Assembly: GCF_905171765.1 (NCBI RefSeq)
Contig: NC_053390.1
Location: 514,314,852-514,378,851, forward strand
Direction: 5' to 3'
Source of the DNA: Bufo bufo
Taxonomy: Eukaryota; Chordata; Amphibia; Anura; Bufonidae
DNA length: 64,000 nucleotides
Translations under genes and position numbers: made by a program
The notes under the pieces: generated by a model
What the model was told of the DNA's origin: nothing
The model's input: only the letters and a program-made list of their open reading frames with translations
The model's database searches: none
Shown here: positions 45,065-56,750 of the stretch, one piece after another
Layout of the letters: every line of letters begins with the position of its first letter
Numbering within the stretch: the first letter of the stretch is position 1

Positions 45065-47205
45065 TTAAGTTGCTGCTTATACAGCTGGTGCTGCTCCTGC
45101 CCCACCCTCCAGCAGTCCCTCGTGCAGATAGACCACCCATTTCTATATACATTGCTTATGTTTGAATGTCGTCCCCCTTCTCCACCAGTTCAGCCTACAC
45201 AGGGCTCAGGTGGCCGTGAGATGTAGGCGACACGTCTCCTGTCCCCTGGCCAGCCAGATCAGCATATGCTCCCGGGTGAGAAGGAGTGGAATGACATCAT
45301 TTATCCCGTAGTCCTGATGACTGACAAATAAAGCTGCCTCCTCAAAGGACCTGACCAAATGGCAGGTGTCATGCATGAGCTCCCACTGGCTAACGTCAAA
45401 GTTACACAGGGTAGTACTCCTGTCTGCCTGCATGATCAAAAAGTCATTCACGGCCTGCCTCTGCTCATATAGTTGGTCCAACATGTGGAGGGTGAAGTTC
45501 CAACGTGTAGAAATGTCGCATATGAGGCAATGTTGGGGATCGCTATTCTTCCTTTAAAGCTCAAGGAGGGCATTTTTGCAGTTTAAGAGTGGCTGAAGTG
45601 CATGCAAATATTCCTGGCCATTTTCGAGATGTCTTGCAGTTGGGTGGAAGACTTCAGGAACTGCTTTATAACCAGATTAAAGACATGCACCATGCCAGGC
45701 ACATGATGCAGCACCGACACAATGTTCTTCCCCATATCGGTGACCATGGTTCTAATCTCCAGTTAACAAGGAGATAGCCAGGATTCAATTTCCTCTTGAT
45801 AGAAGCAGAGCAGTTCCTCCCCGTTGTGACTCCATTCGCCCTGGCTAACCAGGTGCAAAACAGCATGACACAGCTGTGCTCTGCATAGGTGTTATGCAGG
45901 AGGACCACTCCGAATTGTGCCTGCAGTTGAGGGTGAGGACAAGGTGGGGGATGAAGAGGCAATGGAGGACATTAGCGCAGAGAACGTGGAGGCGGCATTA
46001 TCTTCACCTGGCCAAGTTGCTGTTGTGCCTGGACAGGAACCACATCTACCTAGTGGGCTGTAAAGGACACACTGGATATTGTCTTTGACCATGGTTACAG
46101 CTCCACACGTCGGCGCTGCCGTGAACTTTACCAGACACCGACAGGCTCAAGGACTGGTCCACCTGCTGCTCATACATTCAGGTGCAGGGCTGGCACAGCT
46201 TTTTTGGAGAAGTAATGACGGCTTGGGATTCTCCACCTTGGCTCGGCACAAGCCATCATTTCTCTGAAAGGTGCATAGTCAACCACATGGAAAGACGTTC
46301 AGCTTCTGTGGCATTGAATTAGTGCACGCATACTGTTGTCTTTTTGCAATCACCTGTTCGGATACATCATCATGCACTACTGTCTGCATGTTACTGATAT
46401 AACTCTCATCGGTCTCATGGCCGTGTGCCTGACCGCTTGTAACACCTGCTCCAACGTGACTCTCATTTTCTCTACTTGCATGCCTACAGGAGGAAGCAGT
46501 GGATCTCTCCTCCAAATCTTGGCTGGGCAGTAGCTGCTGACTGTCCTCAATAAGCTCTTCCTTTCTGAAAAGTGAAGCAGAGCCAGCATCATGCAATACT
46601 TCCCAAGCAGAAGGAACAGAAAAAGAAAGAGACATGTTTAGGATAGGTGGGGGCATAGAGCTTGTTCCTTGGCCATGCCAACTAAGTTTGGTGTTAGAGG
46701 AACCTACGGACTCCTGGATGTCGGTGTCTGATGTCAGATGATATTATGCCGAAGACCAAGTCAACCATTCAAGGACAGCTGGGTTACTGGTCAAAACACA
46801 ACTGCTGGATGACACTGTCAGCTCTGGTCTGTTGCTGCGACTGCTGCTGCCACCCCCCTTCTTCTACTACTACTTCTGCCAGCTCCAGAAACATTTTTGG
46901 CACTGCCCTTTCCCTTGGAAGGCCCTGGCACCTGTCTGTCAGACATACTGTACAGTAACTATAAGTGTAAAATATCAGTATTATTAGCAGTATTATCTTT
47001 GTTTGCATGCACTCAGGAGTAGCACTAACTGAAATCCGTAGTGACACAGTGGGTGCACACTAGAGTTGAGCGAACCCGAACTGTAAAGTTCGGGTTTGTA
47101 CCGAACTTTAGGGTTTTCGGCACCCGGACCCGAACATTTACATAAAAATTCGGGTTCGGATTTCGGCGATTTTTATGGCGCTTTTTGAAAGGCTGCACAG
47201 CATAA

Positions 47206-49690
47206 GTGACTGTCACATTTAGGACAGAAATACAGCTTTTTGGTAAGGGTGAAAAAACCCTCTAATACACTGCACATCTGGGATTACACATGCATAAGTG
47301 ACTGTCACATTTAGGCCATAAATACGGCTTTGGCATACTGGGGTGACAAAAGCCTCTGATATACTGCACATCTGGGATTACACGTGCATAAGTGACTGTC
47401 ACATTTAGGACAGAAATACATCTTTTTGGTTAGGGTGAAAAAACCCTCTAATATACTGCACATCTGGGATTAGACAAGCATAAGTGACTGTCAGATTTAG
47501 GCCATAAATACGGCTTTTTGGTTACTGGGGTGAAAAAAGCCTCTCATATACTGCACATCTGGGATTACACGTGCATAAAGTGACTGTCACATTTAGGACA
47601 GAAATACAGCTTTTCGGTTAGGGTGAAAAAACCCTCTAATATACTGCACATCTGGGATTAGACAAGCATAAGTGACTGTCACATTTAGGACAGAAATACA
47701 GCTTTTTGGTTAGGGTGAAAAAACCCTCTAATATACTGCACATCTGGGATTACACGTGCATAAGTGACTGTGACATTTAGGCCATAAATACGGCTTTGGC
47801 ATACATGGGTGAAAAAAGCCTCTCATATACTGCACATCTGGGATTACACGTGCATAAGTGACTGTGACATTTAGGCCATAAATACGGCTTTGGCATACTG
47901 GGGTGAAAAAAGCCTCTGATATACTGCACATCTGGGATTACACGTGCATAAGTGACTGTCACATTTAGGACAGAAATACAGCTTTTCGGTTAGGGTGAAA
48001 AAACCCTCTAATATACTGCACATCTGGGATTAGACAAGCATAAGTGACTGTCACATTTAGGCCATAAATACGGCTTTTTGGTTACTGGGGTGAAAAAAGC
48101 CTCTAATATACTGCACATCTGGGATTACACTTGCATAAGTGACTGTCACATTTAGGACAGAAATACAGCTTTTCGGTTAGGGTGAAAAAACCCTCTAATA
48201 TACTGCACATCTGGGATTAGACAAGCATAAGTGACTGTCACATTTAGGACAGAAATACAGCTTTTTGGTTAGGGTGAAAAAACCCTCTAATATACTGCAC
48301 ATCTGGGATTACACGTGCATAAGGGACTGTGACATTTAGGCCATAAATACGGCTTTGGCATACATGGGTGAAAAAAGCCTCTCATATACTGCACATCTGG
48401 GATTACACGTGCATAAGTGACTGTCACATTTAGGCCACAAAAAAGGCTCATAGGATACTTTGGTGAAAAAACCCTCTGATATAGTGCACATCTGTGATTA
48501 CACGTGCATAGGTGACTGTCACATTTAGGCCACAAATAAGGCTTTTAGGATACTGTGGTGAAAAATCTCTCTGATATACTGCACATCTAGGATTACACTT
48601 GCATAGGTGACTGTCACATTTAGGCCACAAATACGGCTATTAGGTTACTGCTGTTAAAAGAATTTTTTTTTTCATATACTGCACATCTGTAATTACACGT
48701 GCATAGGTGACTGTCACATTTAGGCCACAAATACGGCTATTAGGTTACTGTTGTTAAAAAAAATATTTTTTTTCATATACTGCACATCTGTGATTACACG
48801 TGCATAGGTGACTGTCACATTTAGGCCACAAATAAGGCTTTTAGGATACTGTGGTGAAAAATCCCTCTGATATACTGCACATCTGGGATTACACTTGCAT
48901 AGGTGACTGTCACATTTAGGCAACTAATACTGCTATTAGGTTACTGTTAAAAAAAACAATTTTTTCATATACTGCACATCTGTGATTACACGTGCATAGG
49001 TGACTGTCACATTTAGGCCACAAATAAGGCTTTTAAGACTGTGGTGAAAAATCCCTCTGATATACTGCACATCTGGGATTACACGTGCATAAGTGACTGT
49101 GACATTTAGGCCATAAATACGGCTTTGGCATACATGGGTGAAAAAAGCCTCTCATATACTGCACATCTGGGATTACACGTGCATAGGTGACTGTCACATT
49201 TAGGACAGAAATATAGCATTTTGGTTAGGGTGAAAAACCCTTTAATATACTGCACATCTGGGATTACACGTGCATAAGTGACTGTCACATTTAGGCCACA
49301 AAAAAGGCTTATAGAATACTTTGGTGAAAAAACCCTCTGATATAGTGCACATGTGTGATTACACGTGCATAGGTGACTGTCACATTTAGACCACAAATAC
49401 GGCTATTAGGTTACTGTTGTTAAAAAAATTATTTTTTTCATATACTGCACATCTGTGATTACACGTGCATAGGTGACTGTCACATTTAGGCCACAAATAA
49501 GGCTTTTAGGATACTGTGGTGAAAAATCCCACTGATATACTGCACATCTGGGATTACACTTGCATAGGTGACTGTCACATTTAGGCCACAAATAAGGCTT
49601 TTAGGATACTGTGGTGAAAAATCTCTCTGATATACTGCACATCTGGGATTACACTTGCATAGGTGACTGTCACATTTAGGCCAGAAATAC
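47206..49690. repeat. 93-bp tandem array, about 27 units (hAT-1 5' region)
   Basis: Units of 92-95 bp contain GTGACTGTCACATTTAGG, a variable middle, then ATACTGCACATCTG and GATTACACGTGCATA. At least five unit types can be told apart by the middle (for example GACAGAAATACAGC, CCATAAATACGGCTTTGG, CCACAAATAAGGC). A block of six units starting at 47392 recurs from 47951, a higher-order period of 559 bp. The array lies between the left terminus and the transposase start, where a promoter would be. Confidence 0.95.
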
Positions 49691-49812
49691 CGCTGTCATA
49701 TAGAGTTAAAAAAAAAAAATTGGAGTGCAATACCCTACATCAGGGTTTATATTGGTGGTTAATTATTTTAACATACTTAACTACTTTTTACTTTGCTTTG
49801 TGAACGCTAACT

Positions 49813-52800
49813 ATGAGGCAAACATCTAATAAGGGACGCAGTCATGGTCATGGTGGTGGTGTTGGTGGAGCCTCTGGTGCAGGGAGAGGACGTGGACGTT
49901 CTGCCACAGCTACACGTCCTACTGAATCTACTACCTCAGGTCCCAGTATCGGGGAACCTGTCTTAGCCTCAAGTCATGCAGCAGTCTCTTATGCTATTTG
50001 AAGACTCTGCTGGCAGGGTTTCCCAAGGGCATCCACCTAGCTCTTCCCCAGGGGTGAAAGACATAGAATGCACTGACGCACAACCACTTATGTTTCCTGA
50101 TGAGGACATGGGAATACCACCTCAGCACGTCTCTGATGATGACGAAACACAGGTGCCAACTGCTGCGTCTTTCTGCAGTGTGCAGACCGAAAAGGTCAGG
50201 GAGGAAGACTGGGTGGAAGACGATGCAGGGGACGATAAGGTCCTAGACCCCACATGGAATGAAGGTCGTGCCACTGACTTTCAGAGTTGGGAGAAAGAGG
50301 CAGTGGTGAGACCGAGCCAACAGCGTAGCAATAGCGGGAGCAGGGTGCAAAAGCAGAGCAACTGTTGCCAAAACAGTTCGCCTGCTACTGGCCATCGTCA
50401 ACAGGGACCGAGCACACCAAAGGCAGCTTCAAGGAGTTCCCTGGCATGGCACTTCTTCACACAATGTGCTGACGACAAGACCCGAGTGGTTTGCACGCTG
50501 TGCCATCAGAGCCTGAAGCGAGGCATTAACGTTCTGAACCTTAGCACAACCTGCATGACCAGGCATCTACATGCGAGACACGGGCTGCAGTGGAGTAAGC
50601 ACCTTCAAAACCAAGAAAGGGCTCAGGCCCCTCCTGCTCCCTCTTTTGCTGCTGCCTCGGCCTCTTCCTCCGCCTCTGGAGGAACGTTGGCACCTGCCGC
50701 CCAGCAAACAGAGGATGTGCCACCAACAACACCACCTCCGTCACCAAGCATCTCCACCATGTCACACGGAAGCGTTCAGCTCTCCATCTCACAAACCTTT
50801 GAGAGAAAGCGTAAATTCCCACCTAGCCACCCTCGATCCCTGGCCCTGAATGCCAGCATTTCTAAACTACTGGCCTTTGAAATGCTGTCATTCAGGCTGG
50901 TGGAGACGGACAGCTTCAAACAGCTCATGTCGCTTGCTGTCCCACAGTACGTCGTTCCCAGCCGCCACTACTTCTCCAGGAGAACCGTGCCCTCCCTGCA
51001 CAACCAAGTATTGGATAAAATCAAGTGTGCACTGCGCAACGCCATCTGTGGCAAGGTCCACCTAACCACAGATACGTGGACCAGTAAGCACGGCCAGGGA
51101 CGCTATATCTCCCTAACTGCACACTGGGTAAATGTAGTGGTGGCTGGGCCCCAGGCGGAGAGCTGTTTGGAGCACGTCCTTCCGCCGCCAAGGATCGCAG
51201 GGCATCGTTCTTTGCCTCCTGTTGCCTCCTCTTCATACTCGGCTTCCTCCTCCTCTTTTACCACCTCCTCATCCGGTCAGCGACAGACCTTCACCACCAA
51301 CTTCAGCACAGCCAGGGGTAAACGTCAGCAGGCCATTCTGAAACTGATGTGTTTGGGGGACAGGCCCCACACCGCGCATGAGTTGTGGCGGGGTATAGAA
51401 CAACAGACCGACGAGTGGTTGCTGCCAGTGGGCCTCAAGCCCGGTTTGACGCACATCTCTTGCCTGGCGCATGTGCTGAATTTGGTGGTGCAGAAATGCA
51501 TTCACAACTACCCCGACATGTCAGAGCTGCTGCATAAAGTGCGGGCCATCTGTGCGCGCTTCCGGCGTTCTCATCCTGCCGCCGCTCGGCTGTCTGCTCT
51601 ACAGCGTAACTTCGGCCTTCCCGCTCACCGCCTCATATGCGACGTGCCCACCAGATGGAACTCCACCTTGCACATGCTGGACAGACTGTGCGAGCAGCAG
51701 CAGGCCATAGTGGAGTTTCAGCTGCAGCACGCACTGGTGAGTCGCACTGCGGAACAGCACCACTTCACCACCAATGACTGGGCTTCCATGCGAGACCTGT
51801 GTGCCCTGTTGCGCTGTTTCGAGTACTCCACCAACATGGCCAGTGGCAATGACGCCATTATCAGCGTTACAATACCACTTGTATGTCTCCTTGAGAAAAC
51901 ACTTAGGGCGATGATGGAAGAGGATGTGGCCCAGGACGAGGAGGAGGAAGAGGGGTCATCTCTAACACTTTTAGGCCAGTTTTTTAGAAGTGGCAGCAGA
52001 TGCCATGTACAAATTTGGCCAACCAGGGCCCACTACTGGAGGAGGAGGAGGGGGAGGAGGATGGGGATGAAGCATGTTCACAGCGGGGTGGCACCCAACG
52101 CAGCTCGGGCCCATCACTGGTGCATGGCTGGGGGCATACGGAGGACACAGACGATACACCTCCCACAGAGGACACCTTGTCCTTACCTCTGGGCAGCCTG
52201 GCACACATGAGCGACTACATGCTGCAGTGCCTGAGCAACGACTGCAGAGTTGCCCACATTTTAACGTGTGCTGACTACTGGGTGACCACCCTGCTGGATC
52301 CCCGTTACAAAGACAATGTGCCGTCCTTAATTCCCTCACTGGAGCGTGATCGGAAGATGCGCGACTGCAGGTGCGCGCTGGTAGACGCGCTCCTGAGAGC
52401 ATTCCCGACTGATGCCGGTGGACAAGTGGAAGCACAAGGCGAAGGCAAGGGTGGAGGAAGAGGTCACCAACGCAGCTGTGTCAGCGCCAGCCCCTCAGAA
52501 GGCAGGGTTAGCATGGCCAACATGTGGAAAAGCTTTATCACCTCGCCGCAACAACCGGCCCCAACTGCTGATATGGAGCGTGTTAGCAGGAGGCAGCATT
52601 TGAACAACATCATGGAACAGTACCTGTGCACACGCCTACACGTACTGACTGATGGTTCTGCCCCATTCAACTTCTGGGTCTCCAAATTGTCCACATAGCC
52701 AGAGCTTACCCTGTATGCCTTGGAGGTGCTGGCCTGCCCTGCAGCCAGTGTACTCTCTGAACGTCTATTTAGCACGGCAGGAGGCGTCATTACAGACAGA

Positions 52801-52899
52801 CGCAGCCGCCTGTCCACAGCCAACGTGGACAAGCTCATGTTTATTAAAATGAACCAGGCTTGGATCCCACAAGACTTGTCTGTACCTTGTGCAGAATAG
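49813..52899 (+). pseudogene. hAT transposase with BED zinc finger (hAT-1), near-intact
   Basis: The probable start is ATG 49813, with a Gly/Arg/Ser-rich opening; a one-base shift near 49995 leads into the long frame 49976-52210. A BED-type zinc finger (CTLCHQSL to HLHARHG, about 50490-50583) binds DNA. The catalytic core includes LTTDTWTS (about 51063), CLAHVLNL (about 51460) and PTRWNSTLHML (about 51648). A second shift in a T6 run near 51980 moves to the frame 52000-52698. TAG at 52696-52698 interrupts the C-terminal dimerisation domain, which continues in frame with SVLSERLFSTAGG (about 52750) to TAG at 52897-52899. Two shifts and one stop in about 1000 codons make it the least damaged transposase here. 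Confidence 0.92.
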
Positions 52900-53341
52900 A
52901 CATTTATACCACCATCAAACATGCATTCTTGTACTCAAGTCAAGTGCAATGATTCTTTGTTTCCTTTTTTTTCATTTGTCCCAATTTTTGGGGGCTACCT
53001 ACCCCAATAAAAAAAAAAAAAAACATTGTTGGCTACCTCCTCCTCCTCCATTGCTGCCTCCACCTACAACACCACATTTACCGCCTCCTCAACCTCCGAC
53101 TCCATATCCACCTCCTTCTCTGAGTTGCAGGTTAATAATTTGTAATTTTTTGTTATTTTATTTCATTTTAAGTTATTTCCCTATCCACATTTGTTTGCAG
53201 AGCAGTTGCCATGCTCTTAAGCACATTTTACTGCCTTTTACATCCCTCTAGCCTTTTCAAGGACTATTTTAGAGCCATTTTAATGCAAAAAAGTGTCAAT
53301 TGTAGTGCCCTAAATTGAAAAAATTCTTATTTTCAATTGTT

Positions 53342-53760
53342 GGGTGACATTTTACCATTTTTGGCGTATACAAACCCCTGCTGTGCCTGGGTGACAGGGG
53401 CCTAAATCTCTCAAAATCCTCTGTTGTATTGCTGGGTGACATGAACTCCCTTTTGCCGTGAATGAACCCCTGCTGTGCCTGGATGACAGGGGCCTAAATG
53501 TCTCAAAATCCTCTGTTCTATTGCTGGGTGACAAGAACCCCCTTTTGCCATGAATGAACCCCTGCTGTGCCTGGGTAACAGGTGCCTAAATCTCTCAAAA
53601 TCCTCTGTTGTATTGCTGGGTGACATGAACCCCCTTTTGCCGTGAATGAACCCCTGCTGTGCCTGAGAGACAGGGGCCTAAATCTCTCAAAATCCTCTGT
53701 TCTATTGCTGGGTGACAAGAACCCCCTTTTGCCGTGAATGAACCTCTGCTCTGCATTGCT
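53342..53760. repeat. 92-bp tandem array, about four and a half units (hAT-1 3' region)
   Basis: Units start GGGTGACA at 53342, 53434 and 53526 and continue at the same 92-bp step. Each has CCTTTTGCCGTGAATGAACC, CCCTGCTGTGCCTG, CAGGGGCCTAAAT and CTCAAAATCCTCTGTT. The sequence is unrelated to the 5' array despite the equal period. Confidence 0.9.
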
Positions 53761-53794
53761 GACAGGGAACTAAATTTAGTGAAAACATCTGTTA

Positions 53795-54200
53795 CTGATC
53801 GGAAGATGCGCGACTACAAGCGCACGCTGATGATAGCATTCCCACCTGTCAGCGGGGGCACAGTGGAAGCACAAGGCGAAGGCAGAGGAGGAGGAAGAGG
53901 TCGTTAACGCAGCTGGGGCACCACCAGCACCTGAGAGCATTAGCATGGCCAAAATGTGGAAAAGCTTTGTCAGCCTTGGAGGTGCTGACCTGCCCTGCAG
54001 CCAGTGTATAGCGTGAACGTGTGTTTAACACGGCAGAGAGCTTTATCACAGGCCGCAACCAATGTGGACAAGCTTACATTTATTAAAATGAACCAGGCAT
54101 GGATCCCACAAGACTTGTCCGTACCTTGTGCAGAATAGACATTTATACCAGCCTCAACCATCCATTCTTGTACTCAATTGCACTTATTCTTTGTTTTATT
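53795..54200 (+). pseudogene. Degraded duplicate of the hAT-1 transposase C-terminus
   Basis: Text from GATCGGAAGATGCGCGACTA (53798) to the AGAATAGACATTTATACC block (about 54132) matches 52350-52915, but with large internal gaps, so about 570 bp have shrunk to about 350. It retains ATTAAAATGAACCAGGC and the stop region. No frame is usable. A segment of the gene and its 3' end was therefore duplicated inside the element, with the 92-bp array between the copies. Confidence 0.85.
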
Positions 54201-54536
54201 TTGTTATATGTCCCAATATTTTGGGGGATACCCCAATTTAAAAATAAAAATTACACAAATCAGTGTTGGCAACCTATTTCTCCGTCACCTCCGCTTCCAC
54301 CTACACAGCCACGTCAACCTACACCGCCACATCCACCCATCCACCGCCTCCTCAACCTCCCACTCCTAGATCCAGATTTCCAGGACTATTTTAGAGCCAT
54401 TTTAGTGCCCAAAAGTTCGGGTCCCCATTGACTTCAATGGGGTCAAGTTCGGGTCTCGAACCCAAACTCTTTTTTAAAGTTCGGCCGAACCTGCTGAACC
54501 CGAACATCCAGGTGTTTGCTCAACTCTAGTGCACAC

Positions 54537-55212
54537 CTGTTACAAAATTATGAGAATCTGCAAACTAATTCATTATGGGGGGAAAGGGAATTGGAAGCTC
54601 CTAGTTCTCAATTTATTCATAATGTAAGATTAATGGAGAAAGGCATGGCACAAGAAAAGATGTACCAGAATTGTTGTTACATAGGGAATGCAAGTAGCTA
54701 CAAAAACATGTCAGGAGTGGTGACAAGTCTATTTAATAATTAAAGCAGCTCTGTCACCAGGGATCAACCCAATTAAACTAGACATACTGACTGTCAGGGC
54801 TTATGATAGTGATTAAAACAGTGCCTTTCTGTTGTCGGTATGTTAAACAGCCACAGAGGTATCTGTGTTTTTATTCATATGCAAATGAGCAATTGGAGCA
54901 GCAAGAGGTGGGTCTGAATCATTTGAGCACTGCTTTGTAACACCCCCTGTGCTCTGCATGCTCCCCCTCCTCATGATTGACAAGGCTAGACATGCTGAGG
55001 GCAGAGCTATATCCAAGATTCTACATGTCATATACACTGCTTACTGTAGCTTTACCACACTGAGATCTGCTTAAAAAGCTAATTTACATGTTACTGCTTA
55101 ATTTACAGGCACAATATATTATTAGAAAAATACCAGTAATATGTGTAAGCTTCTAAGGATAGAATATGCTTAGAAGCTCATATTAACATAGAACGGCTCT
55201 ATGTGGTAATGC
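54537..55212. other. No gene seen between hAT-1 and Gypsy-2
   Basis: Contains text of old interspersed-repeat character (for example GCAGCTCTGTCACCAG near 54745 and TATGCAAATGAGC near 54878). No ORF of recognisable family. 46960-47052 on the other side of hAT-1 may be the promoter-side flank of hAT-2. Confidence 0.4.
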
Positions 55213-55813
55213 TGATAATACTATGCGCGCCCCTCGCACATCTATGCGCATTCATGCAAATGGTTTTAGGGCTGAGCACCGAGCTGATCACTCGGCGCTC
55301 GGCTGTGTAGTCTGTGTGGAGTCATGTGACACTAGCCATGTCACATGACCCCTCTGGCTCCCTATTTAAACAGGCAATCCGCTGGCCACAGATTGCATGT
55401 TATTTAGGTTCCACCTGCGATTTTGTCTTTCCTGGCGTACTTACCTCCTACTGAATTCCTGATGATCCTCTGCCTGCTCCTTGTGTACTTTGCTGCTCTC
55501 CTGGTATTCTGACCCCGGCTTCCTCCTGATGATCCTCTGCTGACTCCTTTGGTACTTCATGACTCTACTGGTATTTATGACCCCGGCTTCTCCTGACTAT
55601 TCTCTGCTTGCTCCATTTGTACTTCGTAGCTTTCCTGGTATTGACTCGGTCCGTTCACGCTCTGTTGTTTGTCTGTCGTCCCTGCACTTATTCCAAGCTA
55701 GGGATTGCCGTCCAGTTGTCCCCTTGCGAGGCAAGTAGGCAGGGCCAGGGGTAAGGGTGGAGCGCAGTGGTCACTTCCCTCCCCCCTGTGTGTGTGTGTA
55801 CGCGACAGTTACA
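55213..55813 (+). repeat. Gypsy-2 5' LTR (start approximate)
   Basis: The end CAGTTACA and the following GAATAACAGG parallel the Gypsy-1 junction. A TATA-like CCTATTTAAAC lies near 55365, after a CATGTGAC/GTCACATG motif pair (55323-55352). Three diverged ~85-bp repeats of CCTGATGATCCTCTGC type lie at 55455-55620. No second LTR is present to fix the 5' edge. Confidence 0.65.
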
Positions 55814-55843
55814 GAATAACAGGCCTACTGGAATGACTGTACC

Positions 55844-56750
55844 ATGAATCCTCTAGTGACCCTGACTGAGCATGTGTCAAACCTGACGCAGATGGTGCAG
55901 GAGCTAGGGGAGAAGATTCATTCCCTAGAAATAGGACAAGACGCCGCTGTTCCTCAGGCCTGTGGTCCAAACTTGAGCCCTCATATGGAGCCACCGATCA
56001 AGCTTCCAGAGCCCTTCTCTGGAGATCGGAGGAAGTTTCACTCCTTTAAGGAGAGCTGTAAACTGTATTTTAGTTTACGTCCCTTGTCTTCCAGGTCAGA
56101 AAGCCAAGTGGGCCTTTTCTTTACCCCCTGATGCTAGTTGTTTAACCACGGTAGAGGTTTTTTTTCAGGCTCTGGGTACTCTGTATGATGAACCAGACAG
56201 GGCCCTGGTAGCCGAAACCGCGCTGAAAGCATTGGTTCAAGGCAACCTCTCTGCGGAGGAGTATTGCACCCAATTTAGAAGGTGGTGTGTTCCCTCAGGG
56301 TGGAACAAGCCAGCTCTTAAGTGTCAATTCAGGTCAGGCCTATCTGATAATCTAAAAGACCTACTACTGAGTTATCATCTCCCTGAGACTCTTGAGGAGA
56401 CTATGACCCTTGCAGTCCAACTTGACTGATGTGTGAGAGAAAGACGACAGGAATGACAGTTCTCTTCTCAGGTACTGGTCCAGTCTGAGGTTTGTACCAG
56501 GAGTGGTGTTGAGGTCTCCTCTGAAGAACCTATGCAAATTGGCATGACCAGAAGGGATCAACACCGCAGACGTGGGATCTGTTTCTACTGCGGAGATCCT
56601 GACCATTGGATCAATCAGTGTCCAAAGAGGATCCTTTCTGATAAGGCTTCCAAGACAAGACCACCAAGGGACCAGGTACTCCCTGTTATTACTAAGAGTA
56701 AGCTTTTAGTTCCTATAACCATTTCTCTGGGTTCTAATAAGTGGTCGGGT
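55844..56750 (+). pseudogene. Gypsy-2 gag pseudogene
   Basis: Starts at ATG 55844 (MNPLVTLTEHVSNL) and matches Gypsy-1 gag in PFSGDRRKFHSFKESC (about 56010). A frameshift near 56095 leads to the part at 56100-56429 (DEPDRALVAETAL, then SGLSDNLKDLL). TGA at 56427-56429 and further stops follow. The zinc knuckle CFYCGDPDHWINQC (about 56582-56623) is intact, and downstream sequence continues in one frame toward the protease. Not functional. Confidence 0.88.

Larger units (their letters stand above)
37405..46946 (-). pseudogene. hAT transposase pseudogene (hAT-2), split by later insertions
   Basis: A hAT-superfamily transposase read from ATG at 46946 down to TAG at 37405-37407. Recognisable parts are a Ser/Gly/Arg-rich start (MSDRQVPGPSKGKG), a decayed PSRHYFSKKAVP block (near 46210), TRWNFTLHMLDQLYEQ (about 45470-45515) and the C-terminal dimerisation block. 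That last block is split: SSVASEWVFSVIGA lies at about 44602-44650 and NVKRLTFVKINQAWI at about 37445-37490. Between the halves is the element 37537-44601 with duplicated GCTCCTAY. A MITE at 44767-45064 also interrupts the gene. There are many stops and shifts; it is the oldest hAT here. The element ends were not found. Confidence 0.85.
47061..54528 (+). mobile_element. hAT-1: complete 7.5-kb hAT DNA transposon
   Basis: Ends TAGAGTTGAGC and GCTCAACTCTA form an 11-bp terminal inverted repeat. The perfect 8-bp duplication GTGCACAC flanks it (47053-47060 and 54529-54536). Contents are a subterminal region rich in AGTTCGGGT (47070-47200), a 93-bp tandem array (47206-49690), the transposase pseudogene (49813-52899), an AT-rich spacer, a 92-bp array (53342-53760), a degraded duplicate of the transposase end (53795-54200) and a subterminal region with inverted GTTCGGG motifs. 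Confidence 0.95.

Noticed and set aside
47206..49690. Regular direct repeats reminiscent of a CRISPR array
   Set aside because: The whole 93-bp unit is repeated with no unique spacers, in a eukaryotic hAT element. It is a tandem satellite.
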